From contig JAFRJF010000113.1 of NCBI GenBank assembly GCA_017432405.1, positions 29,776-93,775 on the forward strand: a DNA stretch of 64,000 nt, read 5' to 3'. This DNA is from Clostridia bacterium (GTDB lineage Bacteria; Bacillota_A; Clostridia; Christensenellales; Aristaeellaceae). How positions within the stretch are numbered: the first letter of the stretch is position 1; each line of letters starts with the position of its first letter. Of the stretch, positions 7,355 through 16,849 are shown one piece after another. Position numbers and translations under genes: made by a program. Below the pieces are notes generated by a model. That model saw nothing but the letters and a program-made list of their open reading frames with translations, had not been told where the DNA came from and made no database searches.

Positions 7355-9313
7355 CTAATTTTGCATGGATTTCCAATCATCGCCCCGTTTGCGGTAGACA
7401 CACACGTCCCCTTCGGCAAAAACGGTGTCGCAATGGCCGGCGAACCACGCCTCGTCCACCTCGAAGTCGCCACGTTCATAGCTGGAGATATAGACGCACT
7501 CGATGCCGTAGCGATCGAACAGCTCCAGGTTTTCGCCCGGCCATTCCAGCATGTCGCGCTCGTCCTGCAGCTGGGTGGAGTAGTCGATGCCGTGGAAGAA
7601 CAGGTAGCTTCCGGTGCCGCAGACGATGTTCCGGCCTGCCAGCGCGGCGACGGGGTTGTTGTGCTGGTAGCCGGTCAGCACGGCGACGTGCAGTGGGGTG
7701 TTCTCCTCGATCCAGGCGGCGGCATGGGCGTCCTCGGCGCTGAAGATCTGATAGTCGGAGACCACCTCACGACCGATGGACAGCGCGCCGGAGAGGGTGG
7801 AGGCCAGCAAAAACGCACTGGCCAGCAGCGTTCGTCCGGGCAGGCCCTTCAGCCGGTTCCAGATGGACACCAGGTACAGTCCCACGGCGGGCAGCATGGC
7901 CATGTAGGCGACATAGAAGAGCTTGTTGTTGTCGTACTCATTGGGCTGGAACTGTATCAGCTCCGCGATGACGTATACGAAAAGTGCCCCAAGGCCCAGA
8001 AACCGGGTCAGGTCGCCCTGCATCATCGGCCCGTCCCCGTCGCTCGGACGGCGCTTGCCCGCCAGTGCCGCCGGGACCATCATCAGCCAGATCAGCCCCA
8101 CGTTCTTGATCCAGAACCAGCAGTAGCCGTCGATCAGCCGGCCGTCGCCCTGGTTGTTGACCCAATTGAACCGGAAGCGCAGCGAACCGCCGTGTACGGT
8201 CTGGGGCACCGACCAGGTCAGCAGCTGGGGCAGGGCCAGCGCCAGCGCGATGGCGCCATACAACGCGAAATGCAGGAACACCCCCAGCCGCCGGCCCTTG
8301 GAGTGGATCAGGGCGTAGAGCATCGCCCCGGCGCTGATCAGTCCCAGCGCCAGGAAGGAGTGGGTGTGGATCATCGGCAGCGCCCCGGCGAACACTCCCA
8401 GCACCGCGAAGGAGACGACGTCGTCGTCCCGGGTTGCGGTCAGCAGCAGCCACAGCGACGGCAGCAGGGCCATCCAGCCCGTCAGCAGTGTGCGCTGTGG
8501 GATCATCATGTCGCAGATCACGTTGACCCAGCGCAAATTCAGGGCGGGCTGGTTGGTGGGCGTCAGGTAGAAGCCTGTGAATATGTTGCGAAAGGCCGTG
8601 GCGTCCCTGGCGACGCCGTCCAGCGCGTACAGGAAGCCCAGGCCGCCGTTGATGAACATCAGCGCCGTGGCCACCACCGTGGCGGCGCGGCTGCGGGTCA
8701 GCTCCCAGCAGAAGATCACAAAGCCCAGGTACACCAGCGCCATCATCAGCGTGCCGGTGACGACAAAGGCGCCCGTCAGGTCACTGCCGAACAGCAGCAT
8801 CGTCGTGACCATCGTGTCGCCCAGGAAGGGATAACCCAGCGGCGTGCCGGGCAGCAGCGAGTATTCCGGGGGGAAGGCCGCGCCCCTCAAGCTGGTGGCG
8901 ATGCCCAGGTGCAGGCACAGGTCGCCGTAGGTGGACTGGCCCACGTGCAGCGCGCCATCCACGTTGCGCAGTATGTGGGTGTATTGCAGATAGCCGCCGA
9001 GTATCGTCAGCGGTATGACCAGCGCCAGCGGCAGCCACAGGGGCATGTCGGTGAAGCGGCGGGATCGGGGACGATTCCTTCCTATGAAAGCGCAGGTCCC
9101 GGCGATGGACGCCGCGACAGCGAGGCCGAGCAGCTGCGCGGCCCTGTCAAAGCGCAGCGCAAAGGCGAACAGCGCGGGCAGCCACATCATCATCACAAGA
9201 CCTGCGCACAGTCCGAGCCACAGCCGCACGAGCCCGTCCCTGCGGCCCAGCAGGGCGTCCATCGTGACACAGCCGCACAGCAGGAAGCCGGCAAGTATCA
9301 GATATCCTGTCAT
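7355..9313 (-). CDS. Large polytopic membrane protein, glycosyltransferase-C/YfhO-like
   Basis: 652 residues from the ATG at 9313 (GGAGG eight bases upstream). About a dozen hydrophobic helices span the first 500 residues. A soluble C-terminal part follows, containing AAWIEENTP, VLTGYQHNNP and FDRYGIECVYISSYERGD. That pattern resembles the periplasmic tail of GT-C-type membrane glycosyltransferases and YfhO-like proteins, where the tail handles a lipid-linked sugar. A conserved early acidic loop residue cannot be assigned with certainty. It stands alone with its own promoter. The function is inferred from topology only. Confidence 0.65.
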   Translation of the reverse strand: MTGYLILAGFLLCGCVTMDALLGRRDGLVRLWLGLCAGLVMMMWLPALFAFALRFDRAAQLLGLAVAASIAGTCAFIGRNRPRSRRFTDMPLWLPLALVIPLTILGGYLQYTHILRNVDGALHVGQSTYGDLCLHLGIATSLRGAAFPPEYSLLPGTPLGYPFLGDTMVTTMLLFGSDLTGAFVVTGTLMMALVYLGFVIFCWELTRSRAATVVATALMFINGGLGFLYALDGVARDATAFRNIFTGFYLTPTNQPALNLRWVNVICDMMIPQRTLLTGWMALLPSLWLLLTATRDDDVVSFAVLGVFAGALPMIHTHSFLALGLISAGAMLYALIHSKGRRLGVFLHFALYGAIALALALPQLLTWSVPQTVHGGSLRFRFNWVNNQGDGRLIDGYCWFWIKNVGLIWLMMVPAALAGKRRPSDGDGPMMQGDLTRFLGLGALFVYVIAELIQFQPNEYDNNKLFYVAYMAMLPAVGLYLVSIWNRLKGLPGRTLLASAFLLASTLSGALSIGREVVSDYQIFSAEDAHAAAWIEENTPLHVAVLTGYQHNNPVAALAGRNIVCGTGSYLFFHGIDYSTQLQDERDMLEWPGENLELFDRYGIECVYISSYERGDFEVDEAWFAGHCDTVFAEGDVCVYRKRGDDWKSMQN

Positions 9314-9352
9314 AGAAAACCTCCGATATGGGAAACGATGAATTACACGCCC

Positions 9353-9382
9353 ATTATAGCACCACGGACGATTGCCTGTAAA
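9353..9382 (-). promoter_or_regulatory. Promoter of the polytopic membrane protein gene
   Basis: Minus-strand TTTACA (9377-9382), 18-base spacer, TATAAT (9353-9358), about 40 bases upstream of the start. Confidence 0.55.
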
Positions 9383-9562
9383 GGCGGCAGTTGCGTGAGG
9401 CCGTATAATCTTGCTGGTGGGTGACAACTTGAATATTTCAAAATAGTTCTGAATATATTGCTTAATTATTATAATATATTACATATTTATTACTATTTAT
9501 GCAATGTGTGCGAAAATCTATGACTGAAATTAGATAATAGTGTGCATATATGCGGATATCTA

Positions 9563-9591
9563 TTGAAATTTGGGAAGGGGTGCAGTAAAAT
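9563..9591 (+). promoter_or_regulatory. Promoter of the Ig-like surface protein gene
   Basis: TTGAAA (9563-9568), 17-base spacer, TAAAAT (9586-9591). The predicted leader is about 37 bases and contains the GGAGG. Confidence 0.55.
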
Positions 9592-9634
9592 TACCATAAC
9601 TACCAATGCACGTGAAATACTGGAGGGGTTCAGC

Positions 9635-10105
9635 ATGAACAGAGTTTTGAGCAGATTGGCTGTGCTTTTGATGGCCATCATGCTGTTGGCCTCTGTCTGC
9701 GCGTATACGGAAAGCCCGATCTCAACGACGGTGGTGATGCGCGTTTCCAGAATGACGCAGAACGCCGTGGTCAAGGCCGGCGAGGATCTGTCCATCGAAG
9801 TCGGCATAGACGGCGTCGAACCCACCCAATACCAGTGGTACTTCAACGATGTGCCCATCGAAGGGGCGAACCAGAAGGTTTTCAACATCGTCAACGCGAA
9901 GCCGGAGAACACCGGCGTCTACCGCATGGATGCCTTTGACGCAAATGGGAAGATGCTGGTGAGCATGGACATCTCAGCCCGCGTGCTGGAGGATACCGTT
10001 CCCCAGGCCGGCGACCGTTCGATGCCCGTGGGTGTCGCCTTCGCGGCCATCCTGCTGTGCTCGGGCGCGCTGGTGCTCCTGCTGAAGCGCCGCGCCAGGG
10101 CGTGA
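9635..10105 (+). CDS. Secreted, membrane-anchored protein with an Ig-like fold
   Basis: 156 residues. The ATG at 9635 follows TGGAGG. A signal peptide (about residues 1-25) precedes a single beta-rich domain with the pattern QYQWYFNDVPIEGANQ and ENTGVYRMDAFDANG, typical of bacterial Ig-like domains (Trp in strand C and the D-x-G-x-Y motif). A C-terminal hydrophobic helix (about 134-150) and a basic tail KRRARA follow, resembling a cell-surface anchor without an LPXTG motif. The partner is unknown. Confidence 0.75.
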   Translation: MNRVLSRLAVLLMAIMLLASVCAYTESPISTTVVMRVSRMTQNAVVKAGEDLSIEVGIDGVEPTQYQWYFNDVPIEGANQKVFNIVNAKPENTGVYRMDAFDANGKMLVSMDISARVLEDTVPQAGDRSMPVGVAFAAILLCSGALVLLLKRRARA

Positions 10106-10130
10106 ACGACACATAAAGCCTATTGATTTT

Positions 10131-10155
10131 AAGGGGCGTCCGTGTGACGCCCTAA
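10131..10155 (+). terminator. Weak hairpin after the Ig-like gene
   Basis: GGGCGTC and GACGCCC (7 bp plus a G-T pair) flank a CGTGT loop, followed by TAAATTAA. It is a short stem and only a possible terminator. Confidence 0.35.
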
Positions 10156-10160
10156 ATTAA

Positions 10161-11306
<1,146 letters not shown>

Positions 11307-11315
11307 GGCAACAAT

Positions 11316-11344
11316 TGATCGATCGAGCCCCGCTCGATCGATCA
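11316..11344 (+). terminator. 13-bp hairpin after tgt
   Basis: Arms TGATCGATCGAGC (11316-11328) and GCTCGATCGATCA (11332-11344) are perfect, with a CCC loop, 10 bases past the tgt stop codon. A weak T-rich stretch follows. Confidence 0.6.
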
Positions 11345-11410
11345 GTATTTGCTTCCCCGAACAGTTACCGAAAATTTACATCCTATCGCCTTATTTTATC
11401 CGTCGAAAAG

Positions 11411-11439
11411 TTGTAATTCTCCCCGGACTCGGTTATAAT
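11411..11439 (+). promoter_or_regulatory. Promoter of yajC
   Basis: TTGTAA (11411-11416), 17-base spacer, TATAAT (11434-11439). The start codon is 38 bases downstream. Confidence 0.55.
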
Positions 11440-11476
11440 TGTATTGTTTCACAAGCATGCAAAGGAGATAATCGTA

Positions 11477-11917
11477 ATGTTCACGAATCTGTTAAACCTG
11501 TTGGCAGAGGCTGGTCAGTCCGTTTCCGTCGCCACCGGCGAAGCCGCTGCCGCGACCACGACCACAACCACGACGACCGCTGCCACGGCCGCTGACGGCG
11601 CAGCCGCGGCCGCAGCCGGCACCGGCAGCCTGATCAGCACCGTCGTGATGATGGTGGCCATGATCGCCATATTCTATTTCCTGCTGATCCGTCCTCAGAG
11701 GAAGAAGGACAAGCAGGTGAAGGACATGCTGTCCGCCCTGAAGGTGGGGGACAGGATCTGCACCATCGGCGGCCTTTACGGCACCATTGCGGCCCTGAAG
11801 GACGACACCGTCACCCTGACCATGGGCTCCCTGCAGAACACCATCGTCATCGCCCGCTGGGCCGTCCGCTCGGTGGAGAACGTGGCGCTGGAGAACGACG
11901 CCGAACCCCAGATCTGA
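11477..11917 (+). CDS. yajC: Preprotein translocase accessory subunit YajC
   Basis: 146 residues from the ATG at 11477, preceded by AAAGGAG. An unusual Ala/Thr-rich stretch (a run of threonines, about residues 21-36) precedes the single membrane helix (about 47-68). The helix is followed by the family signature FYFLLIRPQRKKDKQVKDML and the beta-rich YajC domain (KVGDRICTIGGLYGTI). YajC associates with SecDF-SecYEG. SecD/secF are usually downstream but are absent here, replaced by a convergent gene. Confidence 0.93.
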   Translation: MFTNLLNLLAEAGQSVSVATGEAAAATTTTTTTTAATAADGAAAAAAGTGSLISTVVMMVAMIAIFYFLLIRPQRKKDKQVKDMLSALKVGDRICTIGGLYGTIAALKDDTVTLTMGSLQNTIVIARWAVRSVENVALENDAEPQI

Positions 11918-11931
11918 TCGCGACAGCGATG

Positions 11932-11979
11932 AAACAATTTGCGCCGCCGGGAATGTGTTCCCGGCGGCGCAAATTGTTT
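11932..11979. terminator. 22-bp perfect hairpin between convergent yajC and adh
   Basis: Arms 11932-11953 and 11958-11979 are exact reverse complements around a TGTG loop, A-rich on one side and T-rich on the other. It can serve as a bidirectional intrinsic terminator for both genes. Confidence 0.85.
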
Positions 11980-11986
11980 TTGGACA

Positions 11987-13165
11987 TTACATGCTCGCAC
12001 GATAAATCGCCAGCATGTCCGACTCGTGCAGCAGCCTGGCGGAGCCCTTCGCGCCGCCGACGCCGATGGCGCACTTGTGGGCCATTTCCTTCAGCTCGTC
12101 CTCGGTGGGGGTTACGCCCAGCTCGCGCAGGTGGGTGGGCATGTGGATGCGGCGGTAGAAGGCCTCCGTCGCCTCGATGCCTTTCACGGCGATTTCCTCG
12201 TCGGTCCCGACGGCCTCCACGCCCATCACGTTCACGGCGAACTGCCTGAAGCGGGGCAGGCAGTCCCTGTAGACGTACCGCGCCCAGCTGCCCCAGATGG
12301 CGGTGAGCCCCGCCCCATGGGCCACGTCGTACAGGCCGCCCAGCTCGTGCTCCAGCTTGTGGGTCATCCAGTCGCCCCCGTCGCTGCCGAAGCCGGTCAG
12401 GCCGTTGTGGGACAGGCTGCCCGCCCACATCACCTCGGCCCGGGCGTCGTAGTTCTTCGGGTCCTTCACCAGGATCTCGGCGTTGGTCATCACCGTGCGC
12501 AGCAGGGCCTCGGCGATGGCGTCGGTCAGCTGCATGGTGGCCCCGCCCGTGAAGTAGCGCTCCATGGTGTGCATCATGATGTCCGCGCAGCCGCAGGCGG
12601 TCTGGTAGTCGGGCAGGGTCATGGTCAGCTCCGGGTTCATAAGCGCGAATTTCGCCCGCCCGAAGTCGCTGCTGTAGCCCCGCTTGACCAGGCCCTCCTC
12701 CTTGGTGATGACCGAGGAATCGCTCATCTCGCTGCCCGTGGCGGACAGGGTCAGTATCACGCCCAGGGGCAGGCAGCCTTCGGCCTTGCGCTTGCCGTCG
12801 TAGAAATCCCAGACGTCGCCGCCGTTGTATACGCCGTAGCCGATGGCCTTGGCGCTGTCGATGGCGCTGCCGCCGCCCACGGCCAGCAGGAAGTCGACGC
12901 CCTCCCGCCTGCACAGCTCGATGCCCTCGTATACCAGGCTCAGCCGGGGGTTGGGCACCGCGCCGCCCAGGCTGACGTAGGCGATGCCGGCGGCGTCGAG
13001 GGTATCGGTGACCCGCTTCATCAGGCCTGAGCGGATGACGCTGCCCCCGCCGTAGTGGATCAGCACCTTCGTGCCGCCGAACGTGCGGATCATCTCGGCG
13101 ACCTTCAGCTCGGTGTCCCTGCCGAAGAGCACCCTTGTGGGGGCGTAGTATTTGAATGGAAACAT
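11987..13165 (-). CDS. Iron-containing alcohol dehydrogenase (butanol dehydrogenase/YqhD type)
   Basis: 392 residues. Group III metal-dependent alcohol dehydrogenase, reducing aldehydes with NAD(P)H. It shows the nucleotide loop GGGSAIDSAKAIGYG and metal-binding residues in ADIMMHTMERYF and THKLEHELGGLYDVAHGAG, the signature of the BdhA/YqhD branch. The ATG has GAGGAGG upstream (complement of CCTCCTC near 13173). It is monocistronic. The likely role is disposal of reducing equivalents in fermentation, but the substrate cannot be read from sequence. Confidence 0.92.
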   Translation of the reverse strand: MFPFKYYAPTRVLFGRDTELKVAEMIRTFGGTKVLIHYGGGSVIRSGLMKRVTDTLDAAGIAYVSLGGAVPNPRLSLVYEGIELCRREGVDFLLAVGGGSAIDSAKAIGYGVYNGGDVWDFYDGKRKAEGCLPLGVILTLSATGSEMSDSSVITKEEGLVKRGYSSDFGRAKFALMNPELTMTLPDYQTACGCADIMMHTMERYFTGGATMQLTDAIAEALLRTVMTNAEILVKDPKNYDARAEVMWAGSLSHNGLTGFGSDGGDWMTHKLEHELGGLYDVAHGAGLTAIWGSWARYVYRDCLPRFRQFAVNVMGVEAVGTDEEIAVKGIEATEAFYRRIHMPTHLRELGVTPTEDELKEMAHKCAIGVGGAKGSARLLHESDMLAIYRASM

Positions 13166-13228
13166 GCTGTCGACCTCCTCGTTATATAAATGGCTTTGTT
13201 GACAACGCTGACAAAACAGTTTATACTA

Positions 13229-13257
13229 TATATACTCTGAAGTTTACCCAAAGTCAA
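13229..13257 (-). promoter_or_regulatory. Putative promoter of the alcohol dehydrogenase gene
   Basis: Minus-strand TTGACT (13252-13257), 17-base spacer, TATATA (13229-13234). Confidence 0.45.
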
Positions 13258-13314
13258 TAGCTTTAAAAAAATAATGGGTACAAGAGATACCGTATAATAA
13301 CAGGAGGCAGTTTT

Positions 13315-13926
13315 ATGGGCGTTTTTTCCAAATTCCAGCGGTTCCACGAGGCCGGGGAAGCCGCGAATGTCAACAACGTCGAGCGCTTCGGCGAGCCGGA
13401 CCATTCCCTGTTTACCTCGTCAAAGGTTTTCTCGCTGCACCACCACATCGACATCACCGACGCCCAGGAGCGGGTGGTCTACGAGGCAAACAGCAAGTTC
13501 TTCTCGATCAGGGACAAGACGGACATCGTGGACGCCCAGGGCAGCCAGGTCGCCCACATCGAGCGCAAGGTTTTCTCGTTGCACGAGCGCCATATCGTCA
13601 CCATGGCCGACGGCCAGACCTTCGAGGTTTCCAACGAATTGTTTCACCTGATCAAGGATATCACCAACATCGAGGGGCTGGGCTGGCAGCTTCGGGGCAA
13701 TATCGTAGGCCTCAATTTCGAGCTGTACGACGAGAGTGAGCGCATCGTCGCCGTGATCGGGCAAAAGATGATCTCCCTTCACGACAAATACTGCATCGAC
13801 ATCTACCGCCCGGAGAGCGAAAAGACCGTGGTGGCGATACTGGTCACGCTGATCCACATGATGAAGGATCGCGCGAACAGCGCGTCGTCTTCCTCCGGCT
13901 CCTCCAGCTCCTCCAGCAACGGCTGA
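13315..13926 (+). CDS. LURP-one-related/YxjI (Tubby-like fold) family protein
   Basis: 203 residues beginning at an ATG with CAGGAGG upstream. Repeated beta-strand units of the form KVFSLHHHIDITDAQ, FFSIRDKTDIVDAQG and KVFSLHERHIVTMADG are typical of the LOR/DUF567 family, which has a Tubby/scramblase-like barrel. The C-terminus is a low-complexity Ser/Gly tail. The biochemical role of bacterial members is unclear. It precedes a cell-wall gene cluster by 24 bases and may be cotranscribed with it. A TATAAT at 13293-13298 sits very close to the ribosome binding site and its role is doubtful. Confidence 0.8.
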   Translation: MGVFSKFQRFHEAGEAANVNNVERFGEPDHSLFTSSKVFSLHHHIDITDAQERVVYEANSKFFSIRDKTDIVDAQGSQVAHIERKVFSLHERHIVTMADGQTFEVSNELFHLIKDITNIEGLGWQLRGNIVGLNFELYDESERIVAVIGQKMISLHDKYCIDIYRPESEKTVVAILVTLIHMMKDRANSASSSSGSSSSSSNG

Positions 13927-13950
13927 TCGAAGGAGAAGTGAAAGAAACCT

Positions 13951-14715
13951 ATGAAATGCTTTGAAGCCGTCAGGGACTTCCCCGGCAATGTCGGCCTGTA
14001 TTATCGCGCGCTGGGGCAGGCACGGGAGGAAACCCACAACCCGGACCTGCCCCTGGTCGCCGCCAGCGTCATCAAGATCCCAATTATGGTGACGGCGTTC
14101 CGGGACATCGCCGCAGGCGAGCTGGATGAGAATGAGATCGTCACCATAAAGCGCGAGGACAAGATGCCCTCCTGCGGGGCGCTGACCTACATGCACGACG
14201 GGCTGGAGGTGACGCTGTCGGACCTGATCACGCTGATGATCATTCTCAGCGACAACACGGCCACCAACCTGCTGATCGACCGGCTGACCCCGGATCACGT
14301 CAACCGGACGATGGAAGATTTGAACATCCCCGGCATCGCGCTGCGGCGCAGGCTCTTCGAGCCGGAGCTCTCTGCCCGGGGCATTCAGAATACCGTCACC
14401 GCCCGGGGCATCGGCACGCTGCTGGAGCGCATGGCGACGGGGACGCTGCTGGGCAAGGACGTCGACGAGCGCATGATCGACATACTGCTGAACCAGCGGC
14501 TGAACGGAAAGCTGCCCTTCTACCTGCACGGCAAGGGCATCCGCTGCGCCCACAAGACCGGCGAGGACGACGACATCACCCACGATGTGGGCATCATCTA
14601 CACAGAAAGGCCGTTCGTGCTCTGCATGCTGTCCAACGGCGTGGATGTGCCCGCCTTCGAGCGATTGATGCAGGATACGGCGCGGGCGCTCGCCTTCGGG
14701 GAGTGTGCGCCGTGA
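13951..14715 (+). CDS. Serine hydrolase of the class A beta-lactamase fold
   Basis: 254 residues without a signal peptide. The active-site motifs are present: SVIK (Ser 39, Lys 42), SDN (100-102) and KTG (202-204). A possible omega-loop ExxLS near 137 replaces the usual ExxLN. Lack of an export signal and the neighbouring alr and LD-carboxypeptidase genes argue for a cytoplasmic or peptidoglycan-recycling role rather than antibiotic resistance (inference). Its stop codon overlaps the alr start. Confidence 0.85.
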   Translation: MKCFEAVRDFPGNVGLYYRALGQAREETHNPDLPLVAASVIKIPIMVTAFRDIAAGELDENEIVTIKREDKMPSCGALTYMHDGLEVTLSDLITLMIILSDNTATNLLIDRLTPDHVNRTMEDLNIPGIALRRRLFEPELSARGIQNTVTARGIGTLLERMATGTLLGKDVDERMIDILLNQRLNGKLPFYLHGKGIRCAHKTGEDDDITHDVGIIYTERPFVLCMLSNGVDVPAFERLMQDTARALAFGECAP

Positions 14716-15836
14716 ACGTCGAACTGGCGCGGTCCCGCTGCTGGGTGGAGATCGACCTGGACGTCGTCGAAGCCAATTATCGCTCCGCCAGGGCCCTCTG
14801 CGGCAGGGAGGTGCAGGTCGTTCCCGTGCTGAAGGCGAACGCCTATGGCCTCGGCGCGGCGGCGCTGTCCCGGCTGCTGTACGGCCTCGGCGCGCGGCTG
14901 TTCGCCGTCGCTGAGTTGGGCGAAGCGCTGGAGGTCAGGCGGGCCTGCGGCGGCGACGCGCTGGTGCTGGGCATGATCGCGCCGGGGCAGACGGAGACTG
15001 CTGTACGGGAGGACGTGGTCGCCACCGTCTATGACATTGACCAGGCGCGGCAGTTGGACACCTCGGCAGCGCGCGTCGGCAGGAAGGCCAGGGTCCACGT
15101 CAAGCTGGATACCGGCCTGCACCGCCTGGGCTTCGCCCCGGACCGCATCGACGAGCTCGACGCGGTCTTTGAGCTGTCCCATATCCGGGTGGAGGGACTG
15201 TTCACCCACCTGGCGCTGCGCGAGGACAGCGCGGACGCCGAACAGATCGAGCGCTTTCTGAGGGTGGTGAAGGCCCTGAGGGCGCGGGGGAGGGACTGCG
15301 GCATGCTGCACGCCTGCGACAGCATCGGCATGGTCCGCCATCCCCGGTGGCGCTTCGACGCGGTGCGCATCGGCGCCTGGCTGTACGGCGTGGTGCCCAG
15401 CCGCTATCCCAACGCCAACGGGGAATGCCGCCTGCCCGTGCGGTTCATGACCAGGGTGGTCCAGGTCCGGCCCGTGGCGAGGGGGGAATACCTGGGCTAC
15501 GACGAGACCCATCCGCTGGAGCGGGATCGGCTGATCGCCACGCTGGCGGCCGGCTATGCCGACGGCTACCCGAGGGTGAACAGCGTGGGGGAGGTATGCA
15601 TCCGCGGAAGGCGCGCGCCGATCGCGGGACTTCTGTGCATGGACCAGATGACCGTGGATGTCACGGATATTCTCGGCGTTCGACCCGGCGACGAAGTGAC
15701 GCTGCTCGGCGACGGCATAACGCTCGAAGCGTATTCCGCCTGGACAGGCGCCCACCGCAACGAAGCCCTGACCCGCATCGGCCGGCGCGTGCCAAGGGTG
15801 TATACCCGGGGCGGAGCGGTGGCAGAGATTGGGTAA
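14712..15836 (+). CDS. alr: Alanine racemase
   Basis: 374 residues from the GTG at 14712, which overlaps the upstream stop (GTGA), with GGGGAG about nine bases before it. Another in-frame GTG lies at 14703. PLP-dependent interconversion of L- and D-alanine for peptidoglycan. It shows the PLP lysine motif VPVLKANAYGLG (Lys about 41), the helix VKLDTGLHRLGF, the second catalytic Tyr in AAGYADGYPR, and GLLCMDQMTVDVTD. Translational coupling with the serine hydrolase links the two genes. Confidence 0.96.
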   Translation: MNVELARSRCWVEIDLDVVEANYRSARALCGREVQVVPVLKANAYGLGAAALSRLLYGLGARLFAVAELGEALEVRRACGGDALVLGMIAPGQTETAVREDVVATVYDIDQARQLDTSAARVGRKARVHVKLDTGLHRLGFAPDRIDELDAVFELSHIRVEGLFTHLALREDSADAEQIERFLRVVKALRARGRDCGMLHACDSIGMVRHPRWRFDAVRIGAWLYGVVPSRYPNANGECRLPVRFMTRVVQVRPVARGEYLGYDETHPLERDRLIATLAAGYADGYPRVNSVGEVCIRGRRAPIAGLLCMDQMTVDVTDILGVRPGDEVTLLGDGITLEAYSAWTGAHRNEALTRIGRRVPRVYTRGGAVAEIG

Positions 15837-15857
15837 ATCAATGAAAGAGGAAGTGAC

Positions 15858-16799
15858 ATGAACATGATCAAGCCCAAGCCGTTGCGGCGGGGGGATACCA
15901 TTGGCCTGGTGGGCATATCCGGCGCGTTCCACGAGCCGGAGACCCGCTTTGGAAAGATGTTGGAGGCCATCGACGCCCTGGGCTATAAGGTCATCGTGGG
16001 GGACACCTGCCGGGAGAAGTACGGCTATCTGTCCGGCACCGACGCTTCCCGGGCAAAGGGCCTGGACCGGATGTTCCGTGACGACCGGGTGGACGCAGTG
16101 GTCTGCATGCGCGGGGGCTACGGCGTGACACGCATGCTGGACCTGGTGGATTTCGACGTGATCCGCGCCAATCCGAAGCTCCTGCTGGGCTATTCGGATA
16201 TCACCGCGCTACACACTGCCATCCATCAAAAGGTCGGCATGGTGACCATCCACGGCCCGATGCCCGACTCGGCCTGGATGGAATTCGACGACTTCAGCCG
16301 CCGGAGCATGCTGCGGGCGCTGACCAGCACCGAGCCGCTGGGAACGCTGTTCAACCCCGAGGGCATGGCCCCCCAGTGCTTTGCTCCGGGCCGCTGTGAG
16401 GGCCGGCTGGTTGGCGGGAACCTGTCGCTGATCGCCGCCCTCTGCGGAACCCCCTACCAGTTGGATACCGAGGGCAAGGTGCTGCTGCTGGAGGACGTGG
16501 GCGAACACATCTACCGACTGGATGGCATGCTCACCCAGCTGCGCCATGCGGGCCTGTTTGAGAAGTGCGTCGGGGTGGTGCTGGGAGGGTTCACCAGATG
16601 CACCGAGGAATATGTGGACTACGCCCTGCACCTTGATGATGTCATTCGGGACATCATCGTGCCCGCCGGCAAGCCGGTGCTGGGGAACCTGTCCATCGGC
16701 CACACGCCCGTCAAGATCACCGTGCCCCTGGGCGTGAACTGCGCCGTGGACGCCGAGGCCGGTACGCTGACGATCACCGAGGCAGCCGTGGAAGATTAA
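15858..16799 (+). CDS. Muramoyltetrapeptide LD-carboxypeptidase (peptidase S66)
   Basis: 313 residues, full length for the LdcA/MccF family. The catalytic triad is readable: Ser 113 in LLGYSDITALH, Glu 212 in LLLEDVGEHIYRLDGM, His 282 in SIGHTPVKITVPLG. It removes the terminal D-Ala from tetrapeptides in peptidoglycan recycling. MccF-type self-immunity hydrolases share the fold, but a wall-recycling role fits the alr neighbour. AGAGGAAG precedes the ATG, 21 bases after alr. Confidence 0.9.
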   Translation: MNMIKPKPLRRGDTIGLVGISGAFHEPETRFGKMLEAIDALGYKVIVGDTCREKYGYLSGTDASRAKGLDRMFRDDRVDAVVCMRGGYGVTRMLDLVDFDVIRANPKLLLGYSDITALHTAIHQKVGMVTIHGPMPDSAWMEFDDFSRRSMLRALTSTEPLGTLFNPEGMAPQCFAPGRCEGRLVGGNLSLIAALCGTPYQLDTEGKVLLLEDVGEHIYRLDGMLTQLRHAGLFEKCVGVVLGGFTRCTEEYVDYALHLDDVIRDIIVPAGKPVLGNLSIGHTPVKITVPLGVNCAVDAEAGTLTITEAAVED

Positions 16800-16806
16800 C
16801 CAACAA

Positions 16807-16846
16807 CAATCACCGGCCGTCGGAGGCATCCGATGGCCGGTGATTG
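16807..16846. terminator. 18-bp hairpin between convergent genes
   Basis: Arms 16807-16824 and 16829-16846 pair with one G-T wobble around GGCA. It sits between the stop of the LD-carboxypeptidase (16799) and the stop of the minus-strand M20 gene (16850). Confidence 0.75.
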
Positions 16847-16849
16847 ATT

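Larger units (their letters stand above)
9314..9634. other. Divergent intergenic region with two promoters
   Basis: A gene-free stretch of about 320 bases, strongly AT-rich from 9430 to 9560. It holds a leftward promoter (9353-9382) and a rightward promoter (9563-9591). No other structure was seen. Confidence 0.6.

Noticed and set aside
7361..9424. 687-codon open frame on plus strand
   Set aside because: Shadow of the polytopic membrane protein; Gln/His/Arg-rich translation with no recognisable domain or ribosome binding site.
13293..13298. TATAAT as promoter of the LURP-one-like gene
   Set aside because: It would place the start site within the ribosome binding site and has no -35 match.
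13951..14715. Antibiotic-resistance beta-lactamase
   Set aside because: No signal peptide, weak omega-loop match, and peptidoglycan-recycling neighbours. The fold is shared by many non-resistance hydrolases.
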